42,594 nt of DNA from CAXYVC01 sp964292295 (GCA_964292295.1 CAXYVC010000013.1:1-42594); one strand, 5' to 3'; shown: positions 1-8,521, counted from the stretch's first letter. Notes: generated by a model not told the origin, from the letters alone. Program-made: numbers and translations.

Positions 1-1247
1 CGCTGCTGCGGGCGGTGGGCGAGGTGGGGGCCCTGCCCATCCTGCTGCTGCGGGATTCGGAGCCCCTGGACGCGGCCTCCCTTGCCGCCTGGAGCGCCCT
101 CGGTTCCGTGCGCTGGGGCCTCCTGGGGGAGGATGCGCCCCAGCCCGGCCTGCGCCCCCTGGCCCTCCCCCAGCCCGCCCTCTCCGCCACCCAGGCCCTG
201 GCCTTCGGCATCGTGGGCATGGGGCGCGCCATGCAGGAGGTGCTCCAGAAGGCGCGCGCCGCCGCGGCCACCCGTGCCACGGTGCTGCTCCTGGGCGAGA
301 GCGGCACGGGCAAGGAGCTGGTGGCCCGGGCCATCCACCGCATGAGCGCCGAGGCGGACCAGCCCTTCGTGCCCGTGCACTGCGGCGCCATCCCCGAGAA
401 CCTCCTGGAGAGCGAGCTCTTCGGCTACACCAAGGGCGCCTTCACGGACGCCCGCAAGGACACGCCGGGCAAGTTCCGGGAGGCCCACGGCGGAACCCTC
501 TTCCTGGACGAGGTGGGCACCATGCCCCTGGCCGCCCAGGTGCGGCTGCTGCGGGTGCTCCAGGAGAAGGAGGTCCAGCCCCTGGGCGGCGGCGCCCCCG
601 TGAAGGTCGAAGTGCGCGTGGTGGCGGCCACCAACCTGGACCTCTGGCAAAGAGTCCAGGAGGGCCGCTTCCGGGAGGACCTCTTCTACCGCCTGGAGGT
701 GGTGCCCGTCACGCTGCCGCCCCTGCGCGCGCGCCGGGAGGAGGTGCCCTTCCTGGCTCAGCACTTCCTCAACCGCAAGGCCCGGGAGCACGGGCTGTAC
801 CCCAAGGCCCTGCACCCCAGCGTGGATCCCCTGCTCATGGCGATGCCCTGGCCCGGCAACGTGCGCCAGCTCGAGAACGCCATCGAGCGGGCCATCGTGC
901 TCTCCGCCGCCCGCCCCGTGCGCACGGGGGAGGACTCGGCGTTCCTGGCGGAGCGGATGGGCGGCGGGATTCCCGAGGTGGAGCCGCCTGCGCCGGAGGC
1001 CTTTGCCCCGCCCCCGCCCCCCACTTCCGCGTCCATGAGCCTGGACCTTCCCGCGGACGGCATGGATCTGAACCAGGTCGTCTCCGAGGTGGAGAAGAAG
1101 CTGATGCTCCAGAGCCTCCAGATCACCCGCGGCAACAAGAAGCGCGCGGCGGAGCTGCTGGGGCTGAAGCGCACCACCTTCCTGGAAAAGATGAAGCGCC
1201 TGGATCTGGAGGACGGCGTCCCCGCGGCGGCGGAGGAGGAAGGCTAG
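1..1247 (+). CDS. Sigma-54-dependent transcriptional activator, Fis family (5' end missing)
   Basis: The reading frame is already open at the first base, so the N-terminus lies outside the window. The roughly 65 residues before the ATPase core look like the end of a receiver-type input domain (a hydrophobic strand, PILLLRDSEP), but this is uncertain. An AAA+ sigma-54 interaction domain follows: Walker A GESGTGKE at 294-317, the sigma-54 contact loop read as GAFTDA (435-452) instead of the usual GAFTGA, and Walker B GGTLFLDE. After a Pro/Ala linker comes a C-terminal Fis-type helix-turn-helix (RGNKKRAAELLGLKRTTF). The family uses ATP hydrolysis to remodel RNA polymerase-sigma54 at enhancer-driven promoters. 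The target regulon cannot be read from this window; the downstream genes prmA and murI are housekeeping and have their own start signals. Family assignment is secure, the signal sensed is unknown. Confidence 0.93.
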   Translation, partial: LLRAVGEVGALPILLLRDSEPLDAASLAAWSALGSVRWGLLGEDAPQPGLRPLALPQPALSATQALAFGIVGMGRAMQEVLQKARAAAATRATVLLLGESGTGKELVARAIHRMSAEADQPFVPVHCGAIPENLLESELFGYTKGAFTDARKDTPGKFREAHGGTLFLDEVGTMPLAAQVRLLRVLQEKEVQPLGGGAPVKVEVRVVAATNLDLWQRVQEGRFREDLFYRLEVVPVTLPPLRARREEVPFLAQHFLNRKAREHGLYPKALHPSVDPLLMAMPWPGNVRQLENAIERAIVLSAARPVRTGEDSAFLAERMGGGIPEVEPPAPEAFAPPPPPTSASMSLDLPADGMDLNQVVSEVEKKLMLQSLQITRGNKKRAAELLGLKRTTFLEKMKRLDLEDGVPAAAEEEG

Positions 1248-1261
1248 CTTCCGGGCGCTGC

Positions 1262-1267
1262 TACCCT
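1262..1267 (+). promoter_or_regulatory. Candidate -10 element of prmA, leaderless
   Basis: TACCCT ends seven bases before the prmA ATG, which would place the transcription start at or next to the start codon. No convincing -35 is visible at 16-18 bases. A GGAG lies only three bases from the ATG, too close for a normal Shine-Dalgarno sequence. The same arrangement recurs at other genes of this window. Confidence 0.35.
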
Positions 1268-1274
1268 GGAGCCT

Positions 1275-2144
1275 ATGGCAGATACGGCGCTCCACCACCG
1301 CTGGCTCCTGACGGTGCCCTTCGAGCAGGAGGACGGCCTCTCCGACTGGCTGGCGGCGCATGGCGCCTCGGCCAGCTACCGCGACGCGGATCCGCCCCAC
1401 ACCTTCTTCGCCTACTTCCCGCCGGGCACGGCCCTCCCGGATCCGGCGGGGCTCGCGGCCTTCCCCGGCTGTGCGCTGCAGACCGAGGAGGCCTTCGCGG
1501 ACGAGGACTGGCTGGCCAAGAGCCGCGAGGGCTTCGGATCCTTCGAGGTGGGCCGCGGCTTCTACGTGAAGCCCCTCTGGGAGAAGGCGTCCGGCCCCGA
1601 GGGGCGGCGCTGCGTGGTGGTGAATCCCGGCCTCGCCTTCGGGACCGGAGGCCACGAGACCACCCGCCTCTGCATGGCCACGCTGGAGGAGCTCGCCGCC
1701 GAGGGGCGCCTTTCGGGCCCCGTGCTGGACATCGGCGCGGGCACCGGCATCCTGGCCCTCTGCGCCCACGTGCTGGGCGCGAAGGACATCCAGGCCTTCG
1801 ACATCGACCCGGACTGCGGACCGGCCATGGAGGAGCTGGTGGAGCTGAACGCCCACCTGCTGGGGGGGCAGAAGCCCTTCCGCGCCTTCGTGGGCACGCT
1901 GGAGGACCCGGCCGTGCAGGGGCCGTACCGCCTGCTGCTGGCCAACATCCTGCTGGAGACCATCCAGGAACTGCTGCCCCGCATGGCTTCCCTTTCCGCG
2001 CCGGGCACCCTGCTCGTGGCCAGCGGCATCCTGGCGGAGCGCCAGGACGAGGCCCTGCTGAGCCTCGCCCTCGCGGGCTTCACGCCGCGCAAGGTGTCCT
2101 GCGAGGGCGCCTGGATCGCCATCCTGGCGGAGTTCGGGGGCTAG
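1275..2144 (+). CDS. prmA: Ribosomal protein L11 methyltransferase
   Basis: This 289-residue protein matches the usual size of PrmA, which trimethylates ribosomal protein L11 with S-adenosylmethionine. The N-terminal third is the poorly conserved L11-binding region. The class I methyltransferase fold follows: NPGLAFGTGGHETTRLC is the PrmA signature, VLDIGAGTGILAL is the SAM-binding motif I, the acidic FDIDPD closes the second strand, and LLANILLETIQELLP corresponds to the catalytic NI(L) motif region. The ATG start follows the upstream gene by 27 bases and gives the canonical N-terminus. The stop codon is one base from the murI start, so the two are co-transcribed and probably translationally coupled. 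Confidence 0.95.
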   Translation: MADTALHHRWLLTVPFEQEDGLSDWLAAHGASASYRDADPPHTFFAYFPPGTALPDPAGLAAFPGCALQTEEAFADEDWLAKSREGFGSFEVGRGFYVKPLWEKASGPEGRRCVVVNPGLAFGTGGHETTRLCMATLEELAAEGRLSGPVLDIGAGTGILALCAHVLGAKDIQAFDIDPDCGPAMEELVELNAHLLGGQKPFRAFVGTLEDPAVQGPYRLLLANILLETIQELLPRMASLSAPGTLLVASGILAERQDEALLSLALAGFTPRKVSCEGAWIAILAEFGG

Positions 2145-2145
2145 G

Positions 2146-2937
2146 GTGGGCCGCGGCGACCGCCCCATCGGCGTCTTCGACAGCGGCATCGGCGGCCTGA
2201 CGGTGGTGCGCGCCCTGCGGCGCCTGCTGCCGGCGGAGTCCATCGTCTACCTGGGCGACACGGCGCGCGTGCCCTACGGCAACAAGAGCCACGAGACCAT
2301 CGAGCGCTACGCCCTCCAGGCGGGGGCGATCCTCCAGCGGCACGAGCCCAAGCTGATCGTGGTGGCCTGCAACACGGCCTCCGCCCACGGGCTCCAGGCC
2401 CTCCAGGCCGCGAGCCCCTGCCCATTGATCGGCGTGATCGAGCCCGGCGCCGAGGCGGCCTCCCGGGCCAAGGGCCCCGTGGGCATCCTGGGCACCCGGG
2501 CCACCATCCAGAGCGGTGCCTACGAAGCCGCCATCCGACAGCACTGCCCGGAGCGGGAGATCCACAGCCTGGCCTGTCCCCTGCTGGTGTCCCTGGCGGA
2601 GGAGGGCTGGGAGGACGACCCCGTCACGGAGAGCGTCTGCCGGCGCTACCTGAACCAGCTCCCCTTTGACGTGCGCACCGTGGTGCTGGGCTGCACCCAC
2701 TATCCGATCCTGCTGCCCAGCCTGGCGCGGGTGCGTCCCGGCACCACCTGGATCGACAGCGGCGAGGTGACGGCCCAGGCGGTGGAGGCCATGCTGCGCA
2801 ACGCCCTGGGCTTCCGCCTGGAGGCGGGTCCCGCGCCCCTGCGCATTCTCCTGACCGATGCCAGCAGCCGGCTTCGGGAGGTGGGCGAGCACTTCCTGGG
2901 CGAAGTGCTGGGCAGCGTGGAGCTGGTGGACCTGTAG
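2146..2937 (+). CDS. murI: Glutamate racemase
   Basis: MurI interconverts L- and D-glutamate to supply D-Glu for peptidoglycan. The 263 residues match the family length. Visible motifs are IGVFDSGIGGLTV at the N-terminus, GDTARVPYG, VVACNTASA with the first catalytic cysteine near residue 75, and VLGCTHYPIL with the second catalytic cysteine near residue 183. The GTG start is one base after the prmA stop, giving a tight two-gene unit. Nothing unusual is seen in the sequence. The gene ends 39 bases before the convergent kinase gene on the other strand. Confidence 0.96.
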   Translation: MGRGDRPIGVFDSGIGGLTVVRALRRLLPAESIVYLGDTARVPYGNKSHETIERYALQAGAILQRHEPKLIVVACNTASAHGLQALQAASPCPLIGVIEPGAEAASRAKGPVGILGTRATIQSGAYEAAIRQHCPEREIHSLACPLLVSLAEEGWEDDPVTESVCRRYLNQLPFDVRTVVLGCTHYPILLPSLARVRPGTTWIDSGEVTAQAVEAMLRNALGFRLEAGPAPLRILLTDASSRLREVGEHFLGEVLGSVELVDL

Positions 2938-2976
2938 GCTGGAATCGGTCCTGGGGCCCCCGGGGCCAGGGCGGCC

Positions 2977-5900
2977 TCACACCGCAAGCGCGGCCAGCTT
3001 GTTGCGGAGCTCCTTCAGGGTGAAGGGCTTGCGCAGGCTCGACACGCTGGCGTGGTCCGACAGCAGGTGGCGGATGTCCTGGTCGCTGTAGCCCGTGGAC
3101 ATGAGCACGGCCTGGCCGGGGCGCAGCGCGAGGATGCGCGGAAGGGTCTCGGCGCCGTTGAGGCCGGGCATGTTCATGTCGAGGATCACCAGGTCCACCG
3201 TGAGCCCGCCCTCCAGCATCCGCAGGGCCTCCAGGCCGCTGCTCGCGAGCTCGACCCGGTGCCCCAGGCTCTCCAGCATGGGGCCCACGGAGTCGCGGAT
3301 GAGCTCGTCGTCGTCCACCAGAAGGACGTGGAGGGGCTTCACGGGGGCCGGGGCCCCGGGGGAGCAGACCGCGGAGACCCCCCCCCCCGGGGAACCCACC
3401 CAGGAGGCGGCGGGGGAGCGCAGGAGCACCTCGGTGCCCCGCCCGGACCCGCTTTCGAGGGCCATGGTGCCGCCGTGGGCCTTCACGGTGCCGAAGACCA
3501 TGGAGAGGCCCAGGCCCGTGCCCCGCCCCGCCGGCTTCGTGGTGAAGAAGGGCTCCAGGGCCTTCTCCTGCACCTCCGGGGTCATGCCCTCCCCGGTGTC
3601 CCGCACGCTGAGCTGAACGCGCCCGTCGGGCAGGGTGCAGGTGCGCAGGGTGAGGGTGCCCCCGAAGGGCATGGCGTCCACGGAGTTGACGCAGAGGTTC
3701 ATGACCGCGTGGCTGAGGGCGCCCGCGTCCCCGTGGACCTGGGGCAGGGGCTCCTGGAGCTCCATCACCAGCTCCACCCGCTTCAGGGTGGTGTAGGCGA
3801 GCAGCTGCACCAGCTCCCGGGCCAGGGCGTTGAGGTCCACGGGACGGTCCTCCTCCAGCTCCCGCCGGGCGAAGCAGAGGAGGCCCTTCACCACGCCCCG
3901 GCCGCGCATGCAGGCGTTGATGATGACGTCCAGGCTGCGGGCGACGGGGCTCTCGGGGGCGACGTGCTCACGCTCGGTGCTGGCGCGGCTCAGGATGGCC
4001 CCCAGGACGTTGTTCATGTCGTGGGCCACCCCCCCCGCCAGGATGCCGAGGCTCTCCAGCTTCTGGGCCTGGTGGAGCTGGATCTGCAGGCTGCGGCGCT
4101 CCTCCTCCTGGCGCAGCTCGTCCGTCAGATCCCGGGCCAGGCCCACGGCCCGGGCCAGGCGGCCCTGGGCGTCCTTCAGGAAGATGCCGTCCGCGCGCAG
4201 CACGCGCGTCTGGCCGTCCGGGCGCAGGATGCGGAAGGTCATGGACAGGGCGCTCCCCTCCCGGGTCTTCTGCCGGAGGCTGGAGAGCACCCAGTCCCGT
4301 TCCTCGGGATGGACAAAGTCCTGCCAAGCCTCCAGGGGCAGTTCTGCCGGGCCGGGGAGGCCGTAGATCTCGGCCATGCGTGCGTCCAGCTGGCCGCGTT
4401 CCCGCAGAAGATCCATCTCCCAGATGCCAAGCTGGGCCGAAGCCGCCGCCAGGTGCATCCGCTCCATCTGGAGGCGCAGCTCCGCCTCGGCCCGGGTGCG
4501 GCTGGCGACCTCCTCCAGGTGGGCCAGGGAGAAGGAGATGTCGGTGGCGGCCTCTTCCAGCAGGGCGACCTCCCGCGCCTGGAAGAGGTCCTTCTCCCGG
4601 GAACCCACCAGCAGGGCCCCGCAGACCTTCCCCTCCAGGTGGATGGGGAAGGCCCCCAGGGAGGCCAGGCCGCTGTCCGGGTTCAGGTCGCTGCAGATCA
4701 CGGTGCGGTCCTCCCGGATGGCCTTCCGGCTCGGGCCCTGGGCCGCGCCCCCCTCACCCAGCGGCGCGGGGAAGGCGTTGAGGAGTCCGAGGGGGCCCCC
4801 GTGCTTGGCTCGAACCTGCACGGTGCCGTCCTCCGCCAGCCAGGCGATCCACGCGTGGGGGAAGCCGCCCACGGCCACGAGAACCCTGCAGACCTCACGG
4901 AAGAGGTCCTCGCAGCTCCCCGCCCGCACCAGGGCCTGGTTGACCTGGCTCAGGGTGGCGTAGAGACGGGACAGGCGCTCCAGCTCGCGCTCGCGTGCCC
5001 GGCGCTCGGTGATGTCCCGCCCGAGGGCCAGCAGGTAGGTGCTGCCATCGATCTCGACGCGCCGGAGGCTCAGGGCCACGGGGAAGCTGGCGCCCGCGGC
5101 ATCCCGGTGCAGGGTCTCGAAGCGCGCGGCCCCCGCGGAGGCCAGGGCAGCCATCCCCTCCTGGGCCTCGGCCCCCGCCTCGGGTGCCAGGAGGTCCGGG
5201 AGTCGCCGACCCTGGAGGGGACCGTAGCGGCTTTCCGCCATCCGGTTTGCCTCCAGCACCTCCTGGTTCGGCCCGGCGAGCAGCACCAGGTCGTTGGCCT
5301 CCCGCATGAGGTGGTGGAAGCGCTCAGCCATGGTCTTGGCCTCGCGCTCCAGCTCCAGGTGCCGCGCCATGTGGTGCAGCTCCCCGCTGTGCACCTGGAG
5401 GCTGAGGGCCAGCGCGGCCAGAGCCAGGATGGCCAGGCCCAGGAGGGCCGTGGCCTGCCCCCGGGTTCGCAGGGGGGCCAGCACCTCGGACTGATCGATC
5501 TTCGCGATCAGGAGCCAGGGACTTCCGGGGACTTGGCGGGCGGAGGCCAGCACGGGGGTGCCGCGGTAGTCCCGGGCCTGGAATTCCCCGAGCCGTCCCT
5601 GCGCGGCCTGCACCGCGGGCAGGTCCGGGCGCTCCTCCAGGCGGAAGGGCAGCCGCAGGATCGCGTCGGACCGGTGCCGCAGGGCGCTGAGGTTGATCAC
5701 GCGGTCTCCCTCGCGCCGCGCCAGCAGACTCTCCGCGGTCCGGCTCGCGGTGGGCCAATCCCGAAGGAGGGGGTACAGGTAGTCCTCCGGGTCGACCAGG
5801 AGCCTGAGGGTTCCCAGCATCCGGATGCCGTCCCGGTCCCGCACGGGAGCCCGGAAACCCAGGACGACCCTTCCTTCGGCGGGGTCCCAGCGGAAGTCCT

Positions 5901-6978
5901 CGAACACCACGCCCTGGGAGGCCGGGGGCGGCGGGCCCGCGAGGTCCGCCGGGGAGGCGAGGCGGAGCCGGCCGTGGGCGTCGTACAGCGCGACGGCGCG
6001 GTAGGCGTACTGGGTCCGGTAGAGGTCCAGCCAGCGCGTCAGGAGATCGCTCCGGTCCGCGCCCGGCGCCAGGGCATCCCGGGCGGTGGCGGCGCGCGAA
6101 AGCACCTCCGTGTCGCCCCGGCGTTCGCGGAGCCATTGGGCGATCTGCCGGGTCTTCAGGTCCGCGATGGTGGCCAGCTCCTGGCGGGCGGCGTCCTGGA
6201 TGGCCCTCCGCTGGGCCCGCAGGAAGAAGGCCGCGCTGGCGAAGACCAGGAGGGCGATGCCCAGGAAGGCGCCCAGGGCCCCCTGAGAGAAGCGGGGCGG
6301 GAGACCGGGGGAACCCTCCATCCGGAACAGCTTCAAGGGGTAGACCCCGGTGCCGGCGGCGCAGAGCCCCCCCAGCCCCAGGCTGAGCAGGGCCAGATCC
6401 GAGAGGAAGGCCGTGGGGCTGAGCCCCTGCCGGTGGAGGACGGCGGTGCCCATCACGAAGCCCAGCAGGAGGAAGAGGCTGAAGGCGAGAATGCCCAGAG
6501 CCAGGAGGGCCGCGGTCTGCCGATGGCGCCGGAGCAGGAGCGGAACCGGCGCCAGGGGCAGGAGGGCCCAGGCGGTCACGGGGGACATGCGCCCCAGGAC
6601 CTTGACCTCCTGCCGGATCAGGTCCTGCACCAGGATGGGTTCGGCTACCACCCAGCGCTCCAGGGGGAACGACCCGCCGAGGGCATGGGCGACCAGGACG
6701 GCCAGAGGCAGGGCCATCGCGCAGCCGCAGGCGAGGGTGACCAGGCGCCAGGTGTGGGCCTCCGGGGGCTGCGCGGCCAGGAGGAGGGCCGTTCCGAGGA
6801 GCGCCACGGACACGGCGCTCCAGGGGGCCATGGGCACCGCAAGGATGTGCAGATCCTGGAGATGCGGGCGCAGGCCCACCCACGCCACAGCGCTCCAGAG
6901 GACGGGGGCCATGGCGCAGGCGACGGCCCAGAGGACAGGCCGCGCCAGGCGGGAGGGGAATGGGGAACCGGAGGGCAT
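2977..6978 (-). CDS. Membrane-bound hybrid sensor histidine kinase with PAS, GAF and receiver domains
   Basis: A 1,333-residue protein. Residues 1-215 hold about six hydrophobic segments. A further membrane segment (about 235-252) leads into an extracytoplasmic sensor region (about 255-500) resembling a double-Cache fold, closed by a membrane helix near 510-530. The cytoplasmic part contains a PAS domain (about 550-655), a GAF domain (about 690-825), a second PAS (about 850-960), a dimerisation/phosphoacceptor domain with GGVAHDMNN (histidine near 986), an HATPase with VNSVDAM, DTGEGM and GTGLGLSMV, and a C-terminal receiver (LLVDDDE, phosphoacceptor Asp near 1267 in LDMNMPG). I chose the ATG at 6978 because GGAGG sits five bases upstream; an in-frame ATG at 6990 has no ribosome binding site. 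It is an orphan: no partner regulator or output gene adjoins it. The signal is unknown. Confidence 0.93.
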   Translation of the reverse strand: MPSGSPFPSRLARPVLWAVACAMAPVLWSAVAWVGLRPHLQDLHILAVPMAPWSAVSVALLGTALLLAAQPPEAHTWRLVTLACGCAMALPLAVLVAHALGGSFPLERWVVAEPILVQDLIRQEVKVLGRMSPVTAWALLPLAPVPLLLRRHRQTAALLALGILAFSLFLLLGFVMGTAVLHRQGLSPTAFLSDLALLSLGLGGLCAAGTGVYPLKLFRMEGSPGLPPRFSQGALGAFLGIALLVFASAAFFLRAQRRAIQDAARQELATIADLKTRQIAQWLRERRGDTEVLSRAATARDALAPGADRSDLLTRWLDLYRTQYAYRAVALYDAHGRLRLASPADLAGPPPPASQGVVFEDFRWDPAEGRVVLGFRAPVRDRDGIRMLGTLRLLVDPEDYLYPLLRDWPTASRTAESLLARREGDRVINLSALRHRSDAILRLPFRLEERPDLPAVQAAQGRLGEFQARDYRGTPVLASARQVPGSPWLLIAKIDQSEVLAPLRTRGQATALLGLAILALAALALSLQVHSGELHHMARHLELEREAKTMAERFHHLMREANDLVLLAGPNQEVLEANRMAESRYGPLQGRRLPDLLAPEAGAEAQEGMAALASAGAARFETLHRDAAGASFPVALSLRRVEIDGSTYLLALGRDITERRARERELERLSRLYATLSQVNQALVRAGSCEDLFREVCRVLVAVGGFPHAWIAWLAEDGTVQVRAKHGGPLGLLNAFPAPLGEGGAAQGPSRKAIREDRTVICSDLNPDSGLASLGAFPIHLEGKVCGALLVGSREKDLFQAREVALLEEAATDISFSLAHLEEVASRTRAEAELRLQMERMHLAAASAQLGIWEMDLLRERGQLDARMAEIYGLPGPAELPLEAWQDFVHPEERDWVLSSLRQKTREGSALSMTFRILRPDGQTRVLRADGIFLKDAQGRLARAVGLARDLTDELRQEEERRSLQIQLHQAQKLESLGILAGGVAHDMNNVLGAILSRASTEREHVAPESPVARSLDVIINACMRGRGVVKGLLCFARRELEEDRPVDLNALARELVQLLAYTTLKRVELVMELQEPLPQVHGDAGALSHAVMNLCVNSVDAMPFGGTLTLRTCTLPDGRVQLSVRDTGEGMTPEVQEKALEPFFTTKPAGRGTGLGLSMVFGTVKAHGGTMALESGSGRGTEVLLRSPAASWVGSPGGGVSAVCSPGAPAPVKPLHVLLVDDDELIRDSVGPMLESLGHRVELASSGLEALRMLEGGLTVDLVILDMNMPGLNGAETLPRILALRPGQAVLMSTGYSDQDIRHLLSDHASVSSLRKPFTLKELRNKLAALAV

Positions 6979-7082
6979 GGGCGCCTCCATCCGGGGAGGC
7001 AGGGGATCGAGGCCCCAAGCTTGTGCTTTTCATCCCCGGCGCACAAGGGCGCGCCGCGCCTCCCCAAGGGGTTCCGACCCGC

Positions 7083-7367
7083 TCAGCCGGCGCTTTCCTG
7101 GATGCGCTTGTCCAGGCGCTCCACGGCACGCTCCAGGGCCTCCCGCAGCTCGGCGCGGCCCTCCTTCTGGTCCTTGTCCAGCTTTCGCTCGATCTGCATC
7201 ACGGTCTTCTGGAGCTGGTTCAGGAGGGCCTTCACCTCGTCGAGGTCGCCCGCCAGCATGCCTACGCGGGGGTCGGGGGGGCGGCTGTTGCTGAAGACCG
7301 CCATGCCGGCCAGCACGGCTGCAAGGGCCGAGACCAGCAGGATCAGGACCAGGAGACCGTTGCCCAT
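7083..7367 (-). CDS. Small single-pass membrane protein with coiled coil, unknown function
   Basis: A 94-residue protein that I do not recognise. Residues about 3-24 form one strongly hydrophobic helix, followed by a charged region rich in Lys, Glu, Arg and Leu with heptad character, likely a coiled coil that would lie in the cytoplasm if the N-terminus is outside. I chose the ATG at 7367 because GAGG lies six bases upstream; an in-frame ATG at 7388 lacks such a signal. A TAGGAT hexamer about 19 bases upstream could be a -10 element. It is separated from the sigma-factor genes by a strong hairpin, so it is probably its own transcription unit. Confidence 0.7.
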   Translation of the reverse strand: MGNGLLVLILLVSALAAVLAGMAVFSNSRPPDPRVGMLAGDLDEVKALLNQLQKTVMQIERKLDKDQKEGRAELREALERAVERLDKRIQESAG

Positions 7368-7402
7368 GGGGAACCTCGCGGCCTCCATCCTAGCCGAAAC
7401 GG

Positions 7403-7440
7403 CGAAGGGGCCCGCCGGTGCACTCCGGCGGGCCCCTTCG
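7403..7440 (-). terminator. Strong hairpin downstream of the ECF sigma operon
   Basis: Two perfectly complementary 16-base arms (7403-7418 and 7425-7440) enclose a six-base loop. On the minus strand the hairpin is followed by a short T-containing stretch. It lies 16 bases after the stop of the sigma-factor partner gene, as expected for an intrinsic terminator. Confidence 0.75.
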
Positions 7441-7456
7441 GGTGTGGAGGGCGATT

Positions 7457-7963
7457 CTACTGGGCCTTGACGGTCTGGGCGTCCGTGGCGGGCCGGGCCA
7501 GCGGGCGGTCCACGGGGACCACCAGTTCGGGAACCCGGCCGCGGAGGCGGCCCTTCTGGGGATCCGAGACCCGCTGGAGGAGTTCCTCCCGGGCCTGGCG
7601 CTCCTGCTGGAGGGCCAGGGTGGTGGTGGCGAGGTCCTGGCGGAACTGGCGCTCCTGCTGCTGGAGGGTGACGGCGAGCGCGTCTGCCCGGCGCTTCTGG
7701 TTCAGGCCCCAGGCGCCGGCGAGTCCCACCACCAGGAAGGCGGGCAGGGCGGCGGCCAGCAGCACCCAGGCGGGGCGGCGCTGCTCCATGCGCCGGCGGC
7801 GGGCGGCTTCGCCCCGGAGGCGCTCGGCCAGGAAGAAGAGCTCCGGGCCGGGCTCGACATCCGCGAGGTCGGCCTCGGGCAGGCCGAGCATGGCCTTCAG
7901 TTCTGCACGGAGGGCGCGGTCCTCTTCGGGTTCTTCGGCACAGGCGGGTTCAAGCCAGGGCAT
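7457..7963 (-). CDS. Putative membrane partner (anti-sigma-like) of the ECF sigma factor
   Basis: A 168-residue protein whose start overlaps the end of the ECF sigma gene by 14 bases, with GGAGG five bases before its ATG. The N-terminal 65 residues are acidic and helical and would be cytoplasmic. A transmembrane helix lies at about 66-86 (WVLLAAALPAFLVVGLAGAW), followed by a long Gln/Glu/Arg coiled coil and a proline-containing tail on the far side. The gene position and single-pass topology fit an anti-sigma factor. The usual zinc anti-sigma signature (HxxxCxxC) is absent, so the binding mode would differ. The function is inferred from context only. Confidence 0.7.
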   Translation of the reverse strand: MPWLEPACAEEPEEDRALRAELKAMLGLPEADLADVEPGPELFFLAERLRGEAARRRRMEQRRPAWVLLAAALPAFLVVGLAGAWGLNQKRRADALAVTLQQQERQFRQDLATTTLALQQERQAREELLQRVSDPQKGRLRGRVPELVVPVDRPLARPATDAQTVKAQ

Positions 7964-8462
7964 GGATGCCTCCAGACGGATTGAGCTGGTCGCGGAGCTG
8001 GGCCTTGGCGCGGTGGATGCGGGTCTTCACCGTGGCCTCGGGGATGTCCAGGATGTGGGCGATCTCTCGGATGGAGAGGCCCTCGACGACGAAGAGCCAG
8101 AGGGCCTCCCGGAAGGTGGGGGACAGGGTGCGCATGCGCTCGCGGACCTCGCGGCCGAGGAGGGCCTCGTCGGCGTCCGGCCTGCGGCTGGGCTCGGCCA
8201 CGGACTCCAGGCTGAGGTTCTGGTTCTTCATGGGACGGCGCTCGGTGAGCGCCAGGGTGCGGACGGTGCCGTACAGGAAGGCCGTGGGGTGCTCCACGGG
8301 TTCCTCGCGCTTCATCAGGACGACGAAGGCCTCCTGGGCCACATCCTCCGGGAAGGTGGAGCCGTACCGCTTGGCATAGCTGACGAGGCGCGGGTAGAGC
8401 GCCGAGAAGGCCTCATGGAAGGCGGAGATGTCACCAAAGGGTGTTTCGGGGAGGGGCTGCAT
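7950..8462 (-). CDS. RNA polymerase ECF-family sigma factor
   Basis: About 170 residues, typical for sigma-70 family group IV. Region 2 is visible as FPEDVAQEAFVVLMKR with the following FLYGTVRTLALTERR. Region 4 is the C-terminal helix-turn-helix LSIREIAHILDIPEATVKTRIHRAK. Regions 1 and 3 are missing, as expected. I chose the ATG at 8462, which has GGAG six bases upstream; an in-frame GTG at 8474 lacks one. The gene overlaps its membrane partner downstream. A GGAACC on the minus strand at 8502-8507 resembles the -35 of ECF-dependent promoters, hinting at autoregulation, but no clear matching -10 was found. Confidence 0.9.
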   Translation of the reverse strand: MQPLPETPFGDISAFHEAFSALYPRLVSYAKRYGSTFPEDVAQEAFVVLMKREEPVEHPTAFLYGTVRTLALTERRPMKNQNLSLESVAEPSRRPDADEALLGREVRERMRTLSPTFREALWLFVVEGLSIREIAHILDIPEATVKTRIHRAKAQLRDQLNPSGGIHALA

Positions 8463-8471
8463 GCATCGCTC

Positions 8472-8485
8472 CACGGGATCCCGTG
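8472..8485. promoter_or_regulatory. Perfect 14-base palindrome upstream of the ECF sigma gene
   Basis: CACGGGATCCCGTG reads the same on both strands and lies about ten bases before the chosen sigma-factor ATG, between that gene and the divergent udg. It could be an operator. Because it is GC-rich and short, chance is possible. Confidence 0.3.
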
Positions 8486-8515
8486 CCGCGGCCGCCGCGA
8501 AGGTTCCACGTCGAC

Positions 8516-8521
8516 TAGTCT
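8516..8521 (+). promoter_or_regulatory. Candidate -10 element of udg, leaderless
   Basis: TAGTCT ends six bases before the udg ATG. The only purine-rich stretch (GAGG) is one base from the ATG and cannot act as a normal Shine-Dalgarno sequence. No good -35 is visible. Confidence 0.33.

Noticed and set aside
2938..2976. GC-rich self-complementary stretch between murI and the kinase gene as a terminator
   Set aside because: Pairing is interrupted by a two-base bulge and mostly reflects runs of G and C; it is too weak to list.
3052..7470. A plus-strand open frame of 1,472 codons lying opposite the hybrid kinase
   Set aside because: Its translation is low-complexity (Gly, Gln, His, Arg, Ala) with no domain, while the opposite strand encodes recognisable PAS, GAF, kinase and receiver domains. 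It is an antisense by-product of GC-rich codon usage.
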